Shown: in pieces, positions 22,977 through 37,116 of the stretch | How positions within the stretch are numbered: position 1 is the stretch's first letter | Layout of the letters: every line of letters begins with the position of its first letter | From: Echinometra lucunter | Taxonomy: Eukaryota; Echinodermata; Echinoidea; Camarodonta; Echinometridae | NCBI GenBank assembly: GCA_029962745.1 | Contig: CM057157.1 | Coordinates: 27,603,325 to 27,667,324, forward strand | Direction of reading: 5' to 3' | Length of the DNA: 64,000 bases | Notes under the pieces: model-generated | What the model saw: the letters and a program-made list of their open reading frames with translations, nothing else | Told to the model about the DNA's origin: nothing | Databases searched by the model: none | Made by a program: the position numbers and the translations under genes

Positions 22977-25900
22977 CTGAAATAGTGAATGAAATCATCG
23001 TTTCACCTCTGTTTTCCGACATGCACCACGAAAAGGGAAGCTTTAGACATACTGTAATTATCATTGTCATTATTATTATAATCATTACTATTATTATTAC
23101 TTCCATCATCATCATCATCATCATCGTCATCATCTATAAATATTTGTTGTCGTTATTATCATTATATTCAGTATTTAGGATCAAAATTTAAATCCTCTAG
23201 TGATTGGCCAAAAGAGCTTCACGTGATCATACGTATGTTCAACTATCTGAGAATGTTGGCACGAATGGCACCGTCATGACTACATGGTGAACTATCAAGA
23301 AAATTATGTCAGTTTTTCAGACGATATTTTCCAAAAAGTGCGCTATTTGTGAAATGACGTGACAACTATCCGCGGGATGAAACAATGACCTACCCCAAAA
23401 TATAAGTATACAGCGGGCGCAGGAGAGCTCAAATTCCTATCATGGGCAACTCCCGCGGTGTCACGGCTGCTATGTTTGTCTATTTCTGATCACTTTGGCG
23501 GTATACCGTACAGCGCCGTGCAGCATAAGACATGAATTTATATTGATTTGGATATTATGAACATAATGAGCACAATATCACAATAGAGAATAAAAGATAA
23601 GCTAATATACTATTTTTTTCTTTTGCTTGAATTTTAATCCAAAATATAAATGTTATCATTAAAATCATCATACCATTTTTAATTCTTGTTTGTTGCTTTT
23701 GTTTTATTCATTTATTATTACTATTATCGCAATCCTGATATTGGCAAGTATTATCTGGATCATGGCATTAGTTATTATTGCCTTTACTGTTAAACCAAGG
23801 ATATCTATTAATCGCGACTTTCCTTCATTCAGTTATAGATACAGTGCGTTTGTCATTCAAAGCGTGATATGGTATGTTCCACTCACCGCGCTATGAAAAA
23901 CACGCCTCCACACACAAGAAGAAACAAAGTGACCCCAAACAGCGCCCATGGCACGGAGTCTCGAAATCTGCCTTCAGCAGCATCATTACTTGGCTTCTCA
24001 CCTAACAACAAATTAGAAAATAACCAAGAACGCGAGTGAACGACCAGTTTCTTGTTCTGCTGAAACGACGTGAGGGTCATCTGATAAGGTAATTTAATAA
24101 ATCCTGATTAAAAAAATTAAGATACACCATGGAAGACGATTGTTTCAGTGATTTTCCTTATTACATAGCTGTCTTAAAAAGTTGTCTTCGTTATCATGAG
24201 CATAGGTCAAATCAACACCTATGCACCTTTGTCGTAAAAAACTCCCTCTTAATCTCTACTGCAAGAAACACTGTACATCATTGACGTGTTGAACATTCGA
24301 CTCTTTGCCCAAACGAAAGAGAAAAACACATGTATTGCCAGATGAAACAAGGGCCAGTGGATAAAAAAACTCTTTTGTGCCCTATCAAAAGCCGAAAAGA
24401 AAAATAAGTAATGTTCTGTATTTTTTTTATGAAAAAAGATTTGTTTTCCTATGAGGCAAATAAAATTGTGACCTATTTTGACCATCCAATGTAAATCATT
24501 TTGTGTCAATTTCTGCTTACATGGTAAGGTCCTTATCACCAATTCTTGGCCATTGTCATCATTCGTCAGCCTCTTGCCCAGATCAGAAACATGTACTGGT
24601 GATACACTTATCATATACTCCTCGTCTTGCTCTAAGTCAAATAGCACATATCGGAGAACATCTGTTGTAGTTGAGTTCTGTGTGACGAAAGCAATTTTCG
24701 ACCAATCAGAAGTCTTATTCTTGAGGTAGATGTCGTAGCCACCAATGGGACTCTCGCCAACATCTCGATCAGGATCCCATGCATTCCATATGACTGCAAA
24801 GGTATCGCAGGCAGTGTAAACTAAGGAGGGAGGATCAGCCAGTTTTGGAGACACTAATAAAAGAAATGGAAAAAAGAAAGGAATCTCAGATGTCTGCAAT
24901 TCTGGTTTTTTCCCTGTTGTTTAGGTTTTGTTTTATGTTGAAAAGCAGGCTTATCTTTTCAATACGATGTCATCTGATTGCTCTCTTTGAACCTGTTCTT
25001 TTGAAGCCTAGACAATGTTAATTCCAAAACGATTTGCAAATACTCTCAATGAAAAGCTTACCAATTTGGCAGGTTGGCCCAGTCCATCCTGAAGAACATA
25101 TGCCTGAGAAACATGTACCCGTCGCAGAGTTACAATCTGAGGCTCCTTCTAAACAGTGGCAGGTCTTTGTGCAAGAGTCAAAGCACCCTGCGTCTATATG
25201 AGAAATGTGGAAATGGGTTAGGGATTAATAAAAGATTAATGGAACATTGTAAGCTCTTCCTTCATGTCACATTACAGGATGCCATTATATCAAACTTTGG
25301 AAAACGGGATAAGAGTTCTATGTTGAATTCAAAGGCCTTGTCTATCTTGGAAGTCGTCTTTTAGAGAAATCCCTCTTTACAAGATTTCAACTTACAGATA
25401 TCACAGTAGGTGCTCCTTGATGGCTCAGTTGCATACCCCACGGCACACACACCATTTGAGTTGATGCAGTAACCGGTATCTACATCACACGATGTATGGT
25501 CAGGACAACGACATTTACCGCAGTATTCACCATATGATCCATTTGCACAAACTTCGGGAACTGTGGGAGTTACAGGGAAAATGAAAAAGGGATATATTTC
25601 TGAGATAATATCAATTACAAATGAATCGTAACATCATTTACAAAGGAACTGTTATTATCAATTAGAAATGAATCAAGACAGAAAACTTCAACTAAAGTAT
25701 GCAATTTTATCTTAGCATGGAGGCTTTGAAGTAACAGTAGTAATTATGACTGTTACAAGCTTAAAATCCTGGTGGATATCATAGAGTCATTTTGGTGGAC
25801 ATAAAGCTAACAAGACCGACATTAATGTTCACAAGACTGATAGCCCATGACTAAAAAACAAAGAATAAATACGGGATGATAAAAATGTTGGTCTTATGGG

Positions 25901-28509
25901 CCATCGGTCTGGAGATCTTTGTTGGCCTCATGAGCTCTCGGTCTACTGACCCCTGAAATAGTTGTAAGAAGACCTGCGACAAGGAAATTGTCATCCTTCA
26001 ATGGGCCGTGGGTCTCTCAAGTTGAAGCTAGAATTCTTACCTTGGCAACTTGGACCAGACCAGCCGTCAGCACAGTCCCCCGGACATTCTCCGCTGAAGA
26101 AGTCACACGCTGACCCTCCGGAGCAGTGGCAATCCTGCAGACAGTCAACACCGTAATGACCTGCTTGACAGGCTGTTAAGAAAGCAAGATGATTACCTTT
26201 CCTATTCTGTACAAGCCCCGATTTGGAGCACCAGTGACAAGCGGTTAGTACGCTCAGTATCAGTATATTACAGTGTAACAATGAAACGACACGTTTTTCA
26301 AGGAGCCTGGCGCATTGCCCGTAAATCAATTCTTTGTCACAGTACTTTACTATGTTAATTGTTTAACAATATTACATTATGTGAAATATACGAGAATATC
26401 AATAAAATTCACATTCTTCCGTTCTTTTAATTTTCATCATATTCCTAAGTGAAAATGTAAAGAGATTACATATTCGGGCACATGCTTCCCAAAATAATAT
26501 GGGAGTACTCAGGCATCTCACGATGCTCACTGTCGAGATGGTCTTCCGAATATTTCGATTCCCTCCCCCCCCCCCCCGAAAAAAAAGGAACTGGAAAGTT
26601 TAAGCGACAGTTTCTCAGTAGCAATATCACTTCTTTGTCGTGAATTACTGTAAAACAACCTCATACAAGCATTGTGAAAGAAGAAAGTATAATGGCAGAC
26701 ATAATTCCTACATTAAGTAAGCTTGATATGTTCGAAACACACTGTGGAAGAAAGTACCTACTTATCAAGTAAATGTATAATTCTTCACTTGCCCACACCT
26801 CGTACTAATTTTCTACGAAATAGTTCTCTTTATCACGTTTATATAAGCTGTAATTTATTCAACAAGCTCCCAGAGTCCATGCGTTTAGAACTAATTTAAA
26901 TATATTCAGCAAGATGATTTCGCAGTTATATCCCCTCCCGTTCTTATAACATACCGAGTGTCCCCCTCCCCCCAAAAAGACCCCCCCCCCAAAAAAAATA
27001 AAAAAATAAAAACACGATACAGTTTAAAACGGCCCCAAATAAAAAAAAATAGTGGATTTTTGAGAATTTTTTTTATATTCATCGATAGCTGAAGGTCTCT
27101 TTTATCACATGACACCAAAAAGGTCCAAAAATATTTCATGCTTGGGTGAGCACTGCCCACTTTTGTATTAGACGTGAAAATTAGGTTGCGCAGGAACAGG
27201 AATTCACTATCCATTTTGGCTGAGATGAAAAGTTCTCCAGTTTACAAATTGCTTATGGTATGATGAATTTGTGATCAAACACTGATCCAATCATTCAATC
27301 AATCAAACACTGATTCATTCAATCAGTCAAACACGGATTCAATCAATCAATCAACCCCAAAACAACCAGTCAATCAACCAACCACACACACCAGCCGCAC
27401 ACACATAACCCACCCCCTGAAGACGAACTACCAGGAGCACTGCAACAATTACCATAAACATAAACACCAGATAATATGGTACTGTCAAAAGTGTTTCATT
27501 TGAACCTAATTTTCATGTCCTTTACAAAAGTGGGCAGTGCTCACTCAAGCATAAAACATTTTCAGACTTTTTTGTGTTATCTGATAGAAGGGACTTTCAG
27601 CAATCCATATATATATATATATATATAACTTTTTCCAAAATTCGATAAAAATTTTTTATTCGGGGGCCATTTTATACCTTGATTGTATTGTAATGTTGTG
27701 ATTTGTGTTATATTTATTTATCTGTTTGTTCAATTTTTCATGTACTCACATGCTGAAAAACAACTTCTAAGCTGATAGCATGTATTTATTTAACCGTATT
27801 TAAATGAATAAACTTAACTGAAATTATGGAATATAAATCCGAGACTCACTGTCGTTACAGGAGATTCCAGTGTATCCTGAAAGACAGTTGCATTCATAGG
27901 GATCAGGCCGACAGATCTGACTTCCTGTACACGTCACGTTCAAACCTTCATTGACACCGCACATGATATCGCAATCTGAACCGAATCGATGCTCGCCACA
28001 TCCTTCAGGGCAAAAAACAGACAAGAAAAGAAAATTACTCATGTCGAGGCAAGATTTCTGACAGGTCGTGCAGGTTGGAACATTGGTATGTATGGAGTAC
28101 TTTCAGCATCACAAACAGGGGATAGAATCGAGCATGATGGCTCAATTGATAGACTTTCAAAATGGGACCTTCTGCCTTCTAGCCTGGCGCTCGGCATATA
28201 AGAATGGAGAAGAATAATAGTAACATATTATGTTATGCAGGGCCCGCTGGAAGAGCAGCTGATAAAACCTAAAGTGGCTCACCTGGGTAAATAAGACGTT
28301 ATAATAATAATAATAATAATAATTGATTCTTATGGAGCAATTTTAGAGAAAAGCTGATCAGAGCGCTATTACAACAGAGAAGGAACAGCAATCAAGTAAG
28401 CTATAATCATTAACGTAACTATAAATAATCATTCACAATAAATGATATGCAGGCATGATATGCTAGGAAATGAATTATTATCATTATTATCATCATTATT
28501 ATTATTATC

Positions 28510-28568
<59 letters not shown>

Positions 28569-31500
28569 GTATATATACTGGACAGTAAATTATGGTTAGA
28601 GACAGAAATCAAAATACTTTTGAAGGTGTGGCAGTGGATTCTACAACGACCATTTCAAGTAGATTTGCTGTTGCTGTACCTTGTAAACAGTTCTCTCCGG
28701 TGAATCCAGGCGGACAGATACACGATCCAGATCGTTCATGGCAGATCCCTCCATTGTAGCAAGGATCACAGAAACCTAGACAAGATGGTGGACCCCATCG
28801 ATCTGCAGGACAGTCTATGAACAGGGCATTTGAGGTCGTAAACAAGAAAGACGATCAGAGTCTATACTGTATGCGTCAGAAATGTTGGAACTTCTTAAAA
28901 TACCTATTGTTTTTAAAATACTTTAAAAAGAGTGAAACGTGCATAATCATTATGGGGGCATCTCAAAGAAGTTGATATTTTACAATTCACTCCTGAACAA
29001 TACACAACTTTAGAAATTCTAATTTATTTTACTATCACGAACCCTCCTGTCCAGCTCTTCCTCGAGCACCTCTGTCAGATACTTATCTCTGGACCGGAGC
29101 ACACAATCCACAATATGAAAACCCCAAACCAAAAAACTTCCACGACAATGTGTTACAATTTTAGTTTTAAGTATTATACTGAGCACCCCTTCCCATTTTG
29201 GGCCCTCTTACAATCGTACGTCTCCTACAGCCAAATACCTCAATTTTTTTCTCATCCGACCCAAAGAATTTCAGATTGTCTTCCGAAAGGGGTTCTGAAA
29301 ATCTCTGACTGGCCGCTGCAGTGCCCTGGTCTGAATTTGATAGAGCTGCCTTGGGAAGAGCTGGACAAGAAAATGCTAAACAAGTGAGCGTCATGTGTTG
29401 TGTCTGTGGAAGATTCTTCAACAGGCATGGCAAGTAGAAAGACATTTCCAGTGTCTACCTCCACAAGCTGAATAGCCAGAAGCCCAGCATGTGCCATGTG
29501 TAAGTACCTTCCTGGGGCGGGTTCTTTGATAAGAAGTCCCACGGTCATGATTAAATGAAATTTTCTTTAAAAAAAAAAAAGAAATGTTCATCATACGATG
29601 TACTATTATTCATTTACTCATTCTAGCACAACAGCAAAGGATCTACAAAGAAATTTGATTTCCCATTAAAAAAAGAGGAACGAAAAAAATCATCGTGTTT
29701 CAAAAAGTATTTGTGTGTTTCTTTGACGAATATATTAGTTTCCTGTATGTGGAAATAAAAGCTTACTGTCTTTACAGTCCATAAATTTTGAATATTCATA
29801 AATAAAAACAAGGCAAACAAGGGTAAGATTTGCCGAATGCCAAAAAGATCAAATGCTGGCACAACTGACCAAACTCCTCATTTCGCTAAGTATGCTATTT
29901 CGGGGGGAAACTTTCCTTTTATCAGGCATGACTGTCTCCTGAAACGCTTCAAGATTGTGAAACTGGTGTCCATTCTAACGCTGTCTACGCTTTAGTTTGA
30001 TAGCAAATTGTCACAGTGCCACACATCTGATAATAAATTGAATGTGACTTATTGTGGATGACACTGAGTTAATAGGAATATTTGGTTTCATTTGAAAGGG
30101 TAATAATTTTTCTACAACTTTTGTGTACAACATATTTGTACAGGAGTTACTGTTGAAGATTTGCAGTCGTTTAAAAAGTAAGCATTGTTCATGATTTGGT
30201 AGAATCTTGGAACAAGCAAAATCCCTCATTTCGCTAAGTATGCTATTTCGGGGGGAAACTTTCCTTTTATCAGGCATGACTGTCTCCTGAAACGCTTCAA
30301 GATTGTGAAACTGGTGTCCATTCTAACGCTGTCTACGCTTTAGCTTGATAGCAAATTGTCACAGTGCCACACATCTGATAATAAATTGAATGTGACTTAT
30401 TGTGGATGACACTGAGTTAATAGGAATATTTGGTTTCATTTGAAAGGGTAATAATTTTTCTACAACTTTTGTGTACAACATATTTGTACAGGAGTTACTG
30501 TTGAAGATTTGCAGGCGTTTAAAAAGTAAGCATTGTTCATGATTTGGTAGAATCTTGGAACAAGCAAAATCCCTTGGCACCGTTAGAGTTAAGTAAAAAG
30601 ATTATCTACCTTCTGAAGGTAAAGCAACGAAAATCCACCGTTCCGCTTTTTCTGAGACACCCGGTATAAAATTATGCAGCAATGGAAATACACACATGAA
30701 AGTCGACTTGAGATCTGGCCACCTCAAGTCGACAAAGGAACTTCGAAAATTTTACAGCTAGTATATAGACCGTAAAATTGTTAAAGTTCTGTCGACTTGA
30801 GGTCTGCCGACTTAAGCTGGCCAGACCTCAAGTAAACTTTCATGTTGGTACTTCCATTACTGTAACAAACCACTTTAGACAGTTTTGAAACTCAAGTCAT
30901 CAATTATATTTTTGTTGTCCTGGCACGATCATCGCTTTGCTTAGTTTAACTAGAAATTGTGTTTATTCCTCTTTAGAATGATTCCATGTTAATTTTTGTC
31001 ATGATTTTGCAGTCATGGAATAAGCAGTGCATCTGAATAATGGACAGAATAAAAACTGAAAAGTTGCAAAATGCTCTTGTAGGCACTGGTATTGTTGTGC
31101 AGAGCATGTTATTTGACATTAGAGACTGCGATTTTTGTAAATGAGTGTGAAGATTTTGTTCCCAAGCATTCATCCATCAATGCCAAATTGTCCTGAAAAT
31201 ACAGTTCATATACTATGGTGACATGTCAGGAAACATTCGCTACAGATTGGTCATCAATTTTCCGAAGCATCATGCCTAGGTTATCTCAAGAATATTTTGT
31301 TTTTATCTTTCAAATAAAATTAATGTTATGACACAATTTATCTCAGACTTTATCCTTATTTCATCTCAGTCTCTGGCAGCCCCGTTTGCCCAAAACGTAC
31401 TGCGCCGTGGGATTTTTGCCTTTTTTCCCCTTCCGTATAGTCAAGTTTTGTTAGGTCTTGCTAAGTTTTCTCACGGTCTGCATGGTGTCTGTGATGGGCC

Positions 31501-32941
31501 GTAAGGTACGTTCCCTGCGGAATTTTTTTTTTCCGTACACATAAAGCAAATTTTATGAATTATTCATAAAGCTGAGCTTGAAACACTGAAGTGCGCAAGC
31601 GCATGGACTTCGCACAAAATTAAGCGGACAAGACGCTCCACATAATACAGATCCCTCTCCTTCCGAGTCCCGAGTCTTCCTCCTTCCCTCTCCCCTCGTT
31701 TATCTTGCTCTCTCTGGTCTGCCTCGAGTCTCTGTGGTATATCAATCTGCGTTACATGTCTCAGTCACGTTTTAAATGATCAAGAAAGAAGGAAGAATGG
31801 CTTGAAAATGGTACAAGGAGAATCAAAGAAAACTACACAAGTGATCTGGAAAGATAAAGGTAAATAGACAAAGAAATGAAGAAAAACATAGCAGATGAAA
31901 GAAAGGATATAAAACATGGGGAAGGACAGAAGACAAAATGAAGGAAGGTACAATAAAGGAAAACAAGGAAACAAAGATACGAAAAAGAAGATGGATTCAA
32001 CTAATTACATAATGAAAAACGGAAAGGAAAAAGAGAAAGTTAGGATAGAAGGAATGATGAAAGAAGGGAAGATAAAGGAAAACTTCAAGAAGAAAGATAG
32101 AAAGATGAGAGTAATGTCTGACGGAAAGGAAAGATCATAGCAAAATACAAAAACACGGAGTATAACACAAGAAAAACAAAAAAGAGAAGGTAGGGAGGGA
32201 TAGAAGAAAATGATGATAAAAGGGAAAATAAAGCCAGAAAAATGAAGAAAGAAATCAGGTTAAAGAGGAGAATAACAAATAAGGGCGGTAAGGAAAAGAG
32301 ATGATAGAAAGACAAAAACAAAATATAACATGATCAAAGACAAAAGAGAGAATAGAAAATAGAAAGGAAAGAGGGATGATGAAAGAAGGAAAAATAAAGG
32401 AAAACATACTTTCCTATGTTATACTTTGTTTTTGTCTTTTGCTATCATCTTCCCTCTCTGTCTGTCATTATTCTCATCTTTCTATTTTTCTTCCTTAAGT
32501 TTTCCTTTATTTTCCCTTCTTTAATCATTCCTTCTATCCTAACTTTCTATCTTTATTCTTCTATCCTTAGTCTCTTTTTTTGTCTTCCCTCATGTTAAAG
32601 TTTGTTTTTGTGTTTATATCAATTTTCCTTCCCGGTTCTCATTATGTTGTTAGTTGAATTCATTCTCTATCTCGTATCTTTCTTTCCTTGTTTTCCTTTA
32701 TTTTGTACCTTCCTTCATCTTGCCTTCTGTCCTTCCCCACGTTTTATTTTTCTTTCCTTCGACCGTTATGTTTTCCTTTGTTTCTTTGTCTATTTATCTT
32801 TCCTTTCCAGATCACTCGTGTAGTTTTCTTTGATTCTCCTTGTACCCTTTTCAATCCATTCTTCCTTCTTTTTTCGTCATTTAAACGTGATTCAGTCATT
32901 GAGATTTAACGCAGATAGATACCACAGAGAGATTCGGGGCT

Positions 32942-32976
<35 letters not shown>

Positions 32977-35900
32977 CGAGGGGAAAGAGGAGGAAGAAAT
33001 ACGGGACTCGGAGTCCGCTGAATTTTGTGGTTGCGCTTGCGCACAACCGTCTTTCAAACTCAGCTTATGAATAATTCATTAAATTTGCTTTAACGTGTAC
33101 AGAAAAAACATTCGCCTCCCGGCCGCGCGTTTCTGTTTTACGCCACAGCGTAGGCAGTTTCGCGAAAAAAAAAAATTCAAGAAGTGCTCTGGTGAAAGAG
33201 TCTAAGTCGTCAGCGCACACTTGAACGGTCACCAGCATGCACAGACAGACAGCAATCTATGGAGACAGCCAAGATATGCACTACAATTCACTTTATCATG
33301 TGTGCGAATGAACTGAGCCTAATCTAATCTAAAGGGCAAAGCAATGAAATACATAAGGTAAGACGAAAGGAAAAAACAAAGAAATACATAAGGAAAGACA
33401 AGAGGTAGGATGAAAGGAAAAATAAAGAAATAAGGAAAAACAAGAGGTAGGATGAAAGGAAAAACAAAGAAATACATAAGGAAAGACAAGAGGTAGGATG
33501 AAAGGAAAAACAAAGAAATACATAAGGAAAGACAAGAGGTAGGATGAAAGGAAAAACAAAGAAATACATAAGGAAAGACAAAAGGCAGGATGAAAGGAAA
33601 AACAAAGAAATACATAAGGAAAGACAAGAGGTAGGATGAAAGGAAAAAAAAAGAAATACATAAGGAAAGACAAGAGGTAGGATGAAAGGAAAAACAAAGA
33701 AATACATACATTTGTTGCGTTCACCCCGTTTTACTACGGGCCTACTATCACTATGAACATGACGGACAAAGAAAGCGGACAAAATAAACAACCCTTCATT
33801 CTACCCTTCACAATGGTTCTGGTAGTCAAAAGAACATCCCTTCACTGCTATTGTCTAAAATATGTGGAACAGGTGTCACATGCATATTCACCTGGAACTA
33901 CATGATTAAACATAATAGCTGTGAAGGGATGTTCTTTTGACTACCAGAACCATTGTGAAGGGTAGAATGAGAGGTTGTTTATTTTGTCCGCTTTCTTTGT
34001 CCACCATGTTCATAGTGTATGTTTCTCATCCGCACCGTAACTGCTGAGGCGATTTTTTGACAGTTTAAAAATCTGGCCCGGCATCCACGGCAATCACGGA
34101 CTGTCACGTTTGCCAATCCCGTCCCCCCGCGTTGTCTCGCGTCCATCACGTTTTGTCTACGGTGGCCAGAAACGTAGTTACCGTGGCCGCCGGGAACACA
34201 TAGTACGTCTATGGTATAAACCTAGCTTTATATCCTGTGTACCTCTTAACGCTATACATGTAAATGCATGATGCGCACAACTTTTGCGCTTACACCCATC
34301 TTACTTTCAAGGAAATATAAAATAAAACTGAGAATATGGTAGGGGCTATTTCATTTCTTAGACGACCTGCATTAACAACATTTCTGGACAGATCGCTGCT
34401 AGTCTTGGGATGACAATAAAGAAAAGCACCCTAATTACTGACTGTAATACTCAAGCCATATTCCCATAGGATAAACGAATTTGATTTGTAGATTTTTGTT
34501 CACTTATATCGTCTTTGAAATGATACTTGTAATGGTGTGCTGAAACTTCTTAAAATGCTCTTAGCTTTCCTGCAAGCGTAGGGAAATTTTAACAAATAAT
34601 GTATTCGCGCTTTTATGCCCCACCAACGGGCAGGAAATAATTCTATTGGCTGACCAAAGGTGCGAGTGCAAGTTAACAACATTAATTATTGGTTACTGCA
34701 TCAGAATGGGCGTGTCTTAGATAAGATTTCAAAAAAATTAGCTAAATATCGACTTTAAAGATTTCAGGGGTATTTTATTTCACTGAGTTAAATAAATGTC
34801 AGAGTTTATCTGAGATAAAATTAATCTCAGAATATCTCCCCAGGCAACAGGGCAACTCGAGACTGAAGTTCTCCCAAAATATGTATTGCACTGTGGTTTG
34901 GAATACGTCCAAGCACCATATCGAAGTGGACATCCCCCAAAAAAACCGAATTGTAACGTAACCCCCCCCCCCACAAAAAAAACAACAAACAAACGAAACG
35001 CAACGTAACGAAACTACCGAGCAAGAAGACCGCTTCATCACCTTCCCGGCGTTGCGAAATAAGAGAAGTGCGTTTTGCAACTTTTCTCTTCTGACCTTGC
35101 CCCTTATTTTGATGTAATACACATTCCATGACTAAAACATAGTAAGGGTACCACTTTAATAATAAATAATATAGCGATGATTATTTCACAACAACAAAAC
35201 AACAAAAATTTTAAAAATCATACCTGATTTTCCAAACATTTTGAGGGTATATACTGTTAGAATAGTTGTTTAAAAATCATTGGGTTGTTTAAAATATGAA
35301 CCTACTTGTTTGAAAAAAATGCCCGTAGTTTCACATACAAATTTTTATGAACAGTTTGTAGGTTATTTTAAACAACCCAATGATTTTTAAACAACTGTTC
35401 TAACAGTATATGATACATTATATGATACATATTTATACACACATACACACACACACATATGTATGTATATATATATATATATATATACATACATACATAC
35501 ATATTTCTTTATTCATAGATATCATAAAATCAGTTCCACATTCATGAATATAATCGAGAGACGAAGAAAATTTAAATAAGCAGAATCAGCTTTCAAATTT
35601 ATTTTGAAATTTGCTTGTCCCATTCACTCCTTAGGTTCGTATTAATTTTCAGTACTTAAAATCGCCCAGGCCCGGATTAGGTGGGATGCTGAAATAAAAC
35701 TGAATGCTAATTTTAGGAAGCTGAATGTTGATCACGATGATCATCCAAATTCCAATAAACTCTAATGACTGTGCTTCAATCTACAGCTGCTCTTTTAATG
35801 ACGCTGAGCCAGAAACTTTTTGATAATCTACAGGTATAGATAAACATCGTACAAGCATGAGAGAGATAACAATCTTTCTCTTTTCATTCTTGTTCGTTCA

Positions 35901-37078
35901 TGTGCCACTTTAAGATTTTTGGTCCATATTTTTTGCAGATATTTCCTATACATGAAATTTACAAGTTACGACGTCTGTAACAAGTAACAAAACTGTGTAT
36001 TCATTACCCAAACTTTAGTCTGGTAACCACTCATTTCATAGTAATTTTATAGTGATACTTGTAAGCGGCATGTAAGAAAGAAGTAAAAGCAGCATACCAT
36101 AAGACTCACCATAGACGATTACTCTTATAATATTATCCCTACGGTTGGGCATTATTCGGTCCTCGCATTCAGAAAAAACAACATGCGTTCCTTGGGCGTC
36201 TTCTCGTAGAACAGCATCACAGTAGACGTGATGCACAGAAACAGATAGAAACAGACTGTTCACAGACGGAAAGAAATACGAGTCAGTTCCTTTCTGCGAA
36301 GTAACAGCCAACGTGCTGTTCGTCCCTGAGTGGACAGACCGGGTGAATCTCCCATTCTTTGGTAGCAGATTTCCTTTAAATTTTCGATCAATGAAAGAAA
36401 TGACACTCAAATTTCTTCTAAAAAGCTATCGCAAACAGAAACATTGACATATCTAGAAATGTATGTTGGCCTACACTAATTTTATAAAGTTTTCTTCCCC
36501 TATTTAACGGCCGTGGCAGTGTTGCAGTTTTAACCACAGGGAATTTAAAATAACTCTGGCGTTTGAACCCCCCCCCCCCCCTTCCCGGCCACGATTTTTT
36601 TCATTCTTCCAGGACTTGCGCCGTCAACGCGAGAAGGTTGGATTGACCATAACTTACGAAGAATGTGCATGCATATTTGTGAATATGCAATGATTGCTTG
36701 GATAGAAGAGAACGCCTTAAAGTTAATAATGAAATGGCTCCCTTACACGCAACAGAATTGACACCGCATCTATCTAGTCATCTTGGGAGCAGAACCTCAC
36801 GTTCAAGTACACCTTGTACACAATCGCGCTCTGCGATATATATATATATATATATTTTTTTTTTTTAAAGAAACATACAAATAAAGGCGTTGGTATCAAT
36901 ATGACTACAGCACGATGATTCATTTTGATGTCCGATAAAAGGGCTGAAGATGAAGATAAAATGCCTTGCTCAACGGACGGCATATAGTTTCGTGCCAGGG
37001 ATCGAACCCCTAATTCTCGCTTCTCCAGTCAAATGCCTTGACAACGACAACTCCACTACACACACACACACACACGCG

Positions 37079-37116
<38 letters not shown>

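Noticed and set aside
22700..24001. A kinase domain after the transmembrane helix, as in Tie receptors
   Set aside because: The exon that matches in phase ends in a stop after about 92 codons and no kinase motifs (GxGxxG, HRD, DFG) were seen on the minus strand below it.
30011..30580. Duplicated frame ending FIIRCVAL
   Set aside because: Translation of the 348-bp duplication; no known domain or splice support.
31780..32909. Phe/Leu-rich frames resembling membrane proteins
   Set aside because: They are the T-rich strand of the foldback element; hydrophobicity is from base composition.
33319..33791. Three overlapping 130-155 residue frames
   Set aside because: Produced by the 46-bp minisatellite in all phases.
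37008..37048. True tRNA gene
   Set aside because: A- and B-boxes are present, but I could not fold a proper acceptor stem or anticodon loop, so a SINE is more likely.
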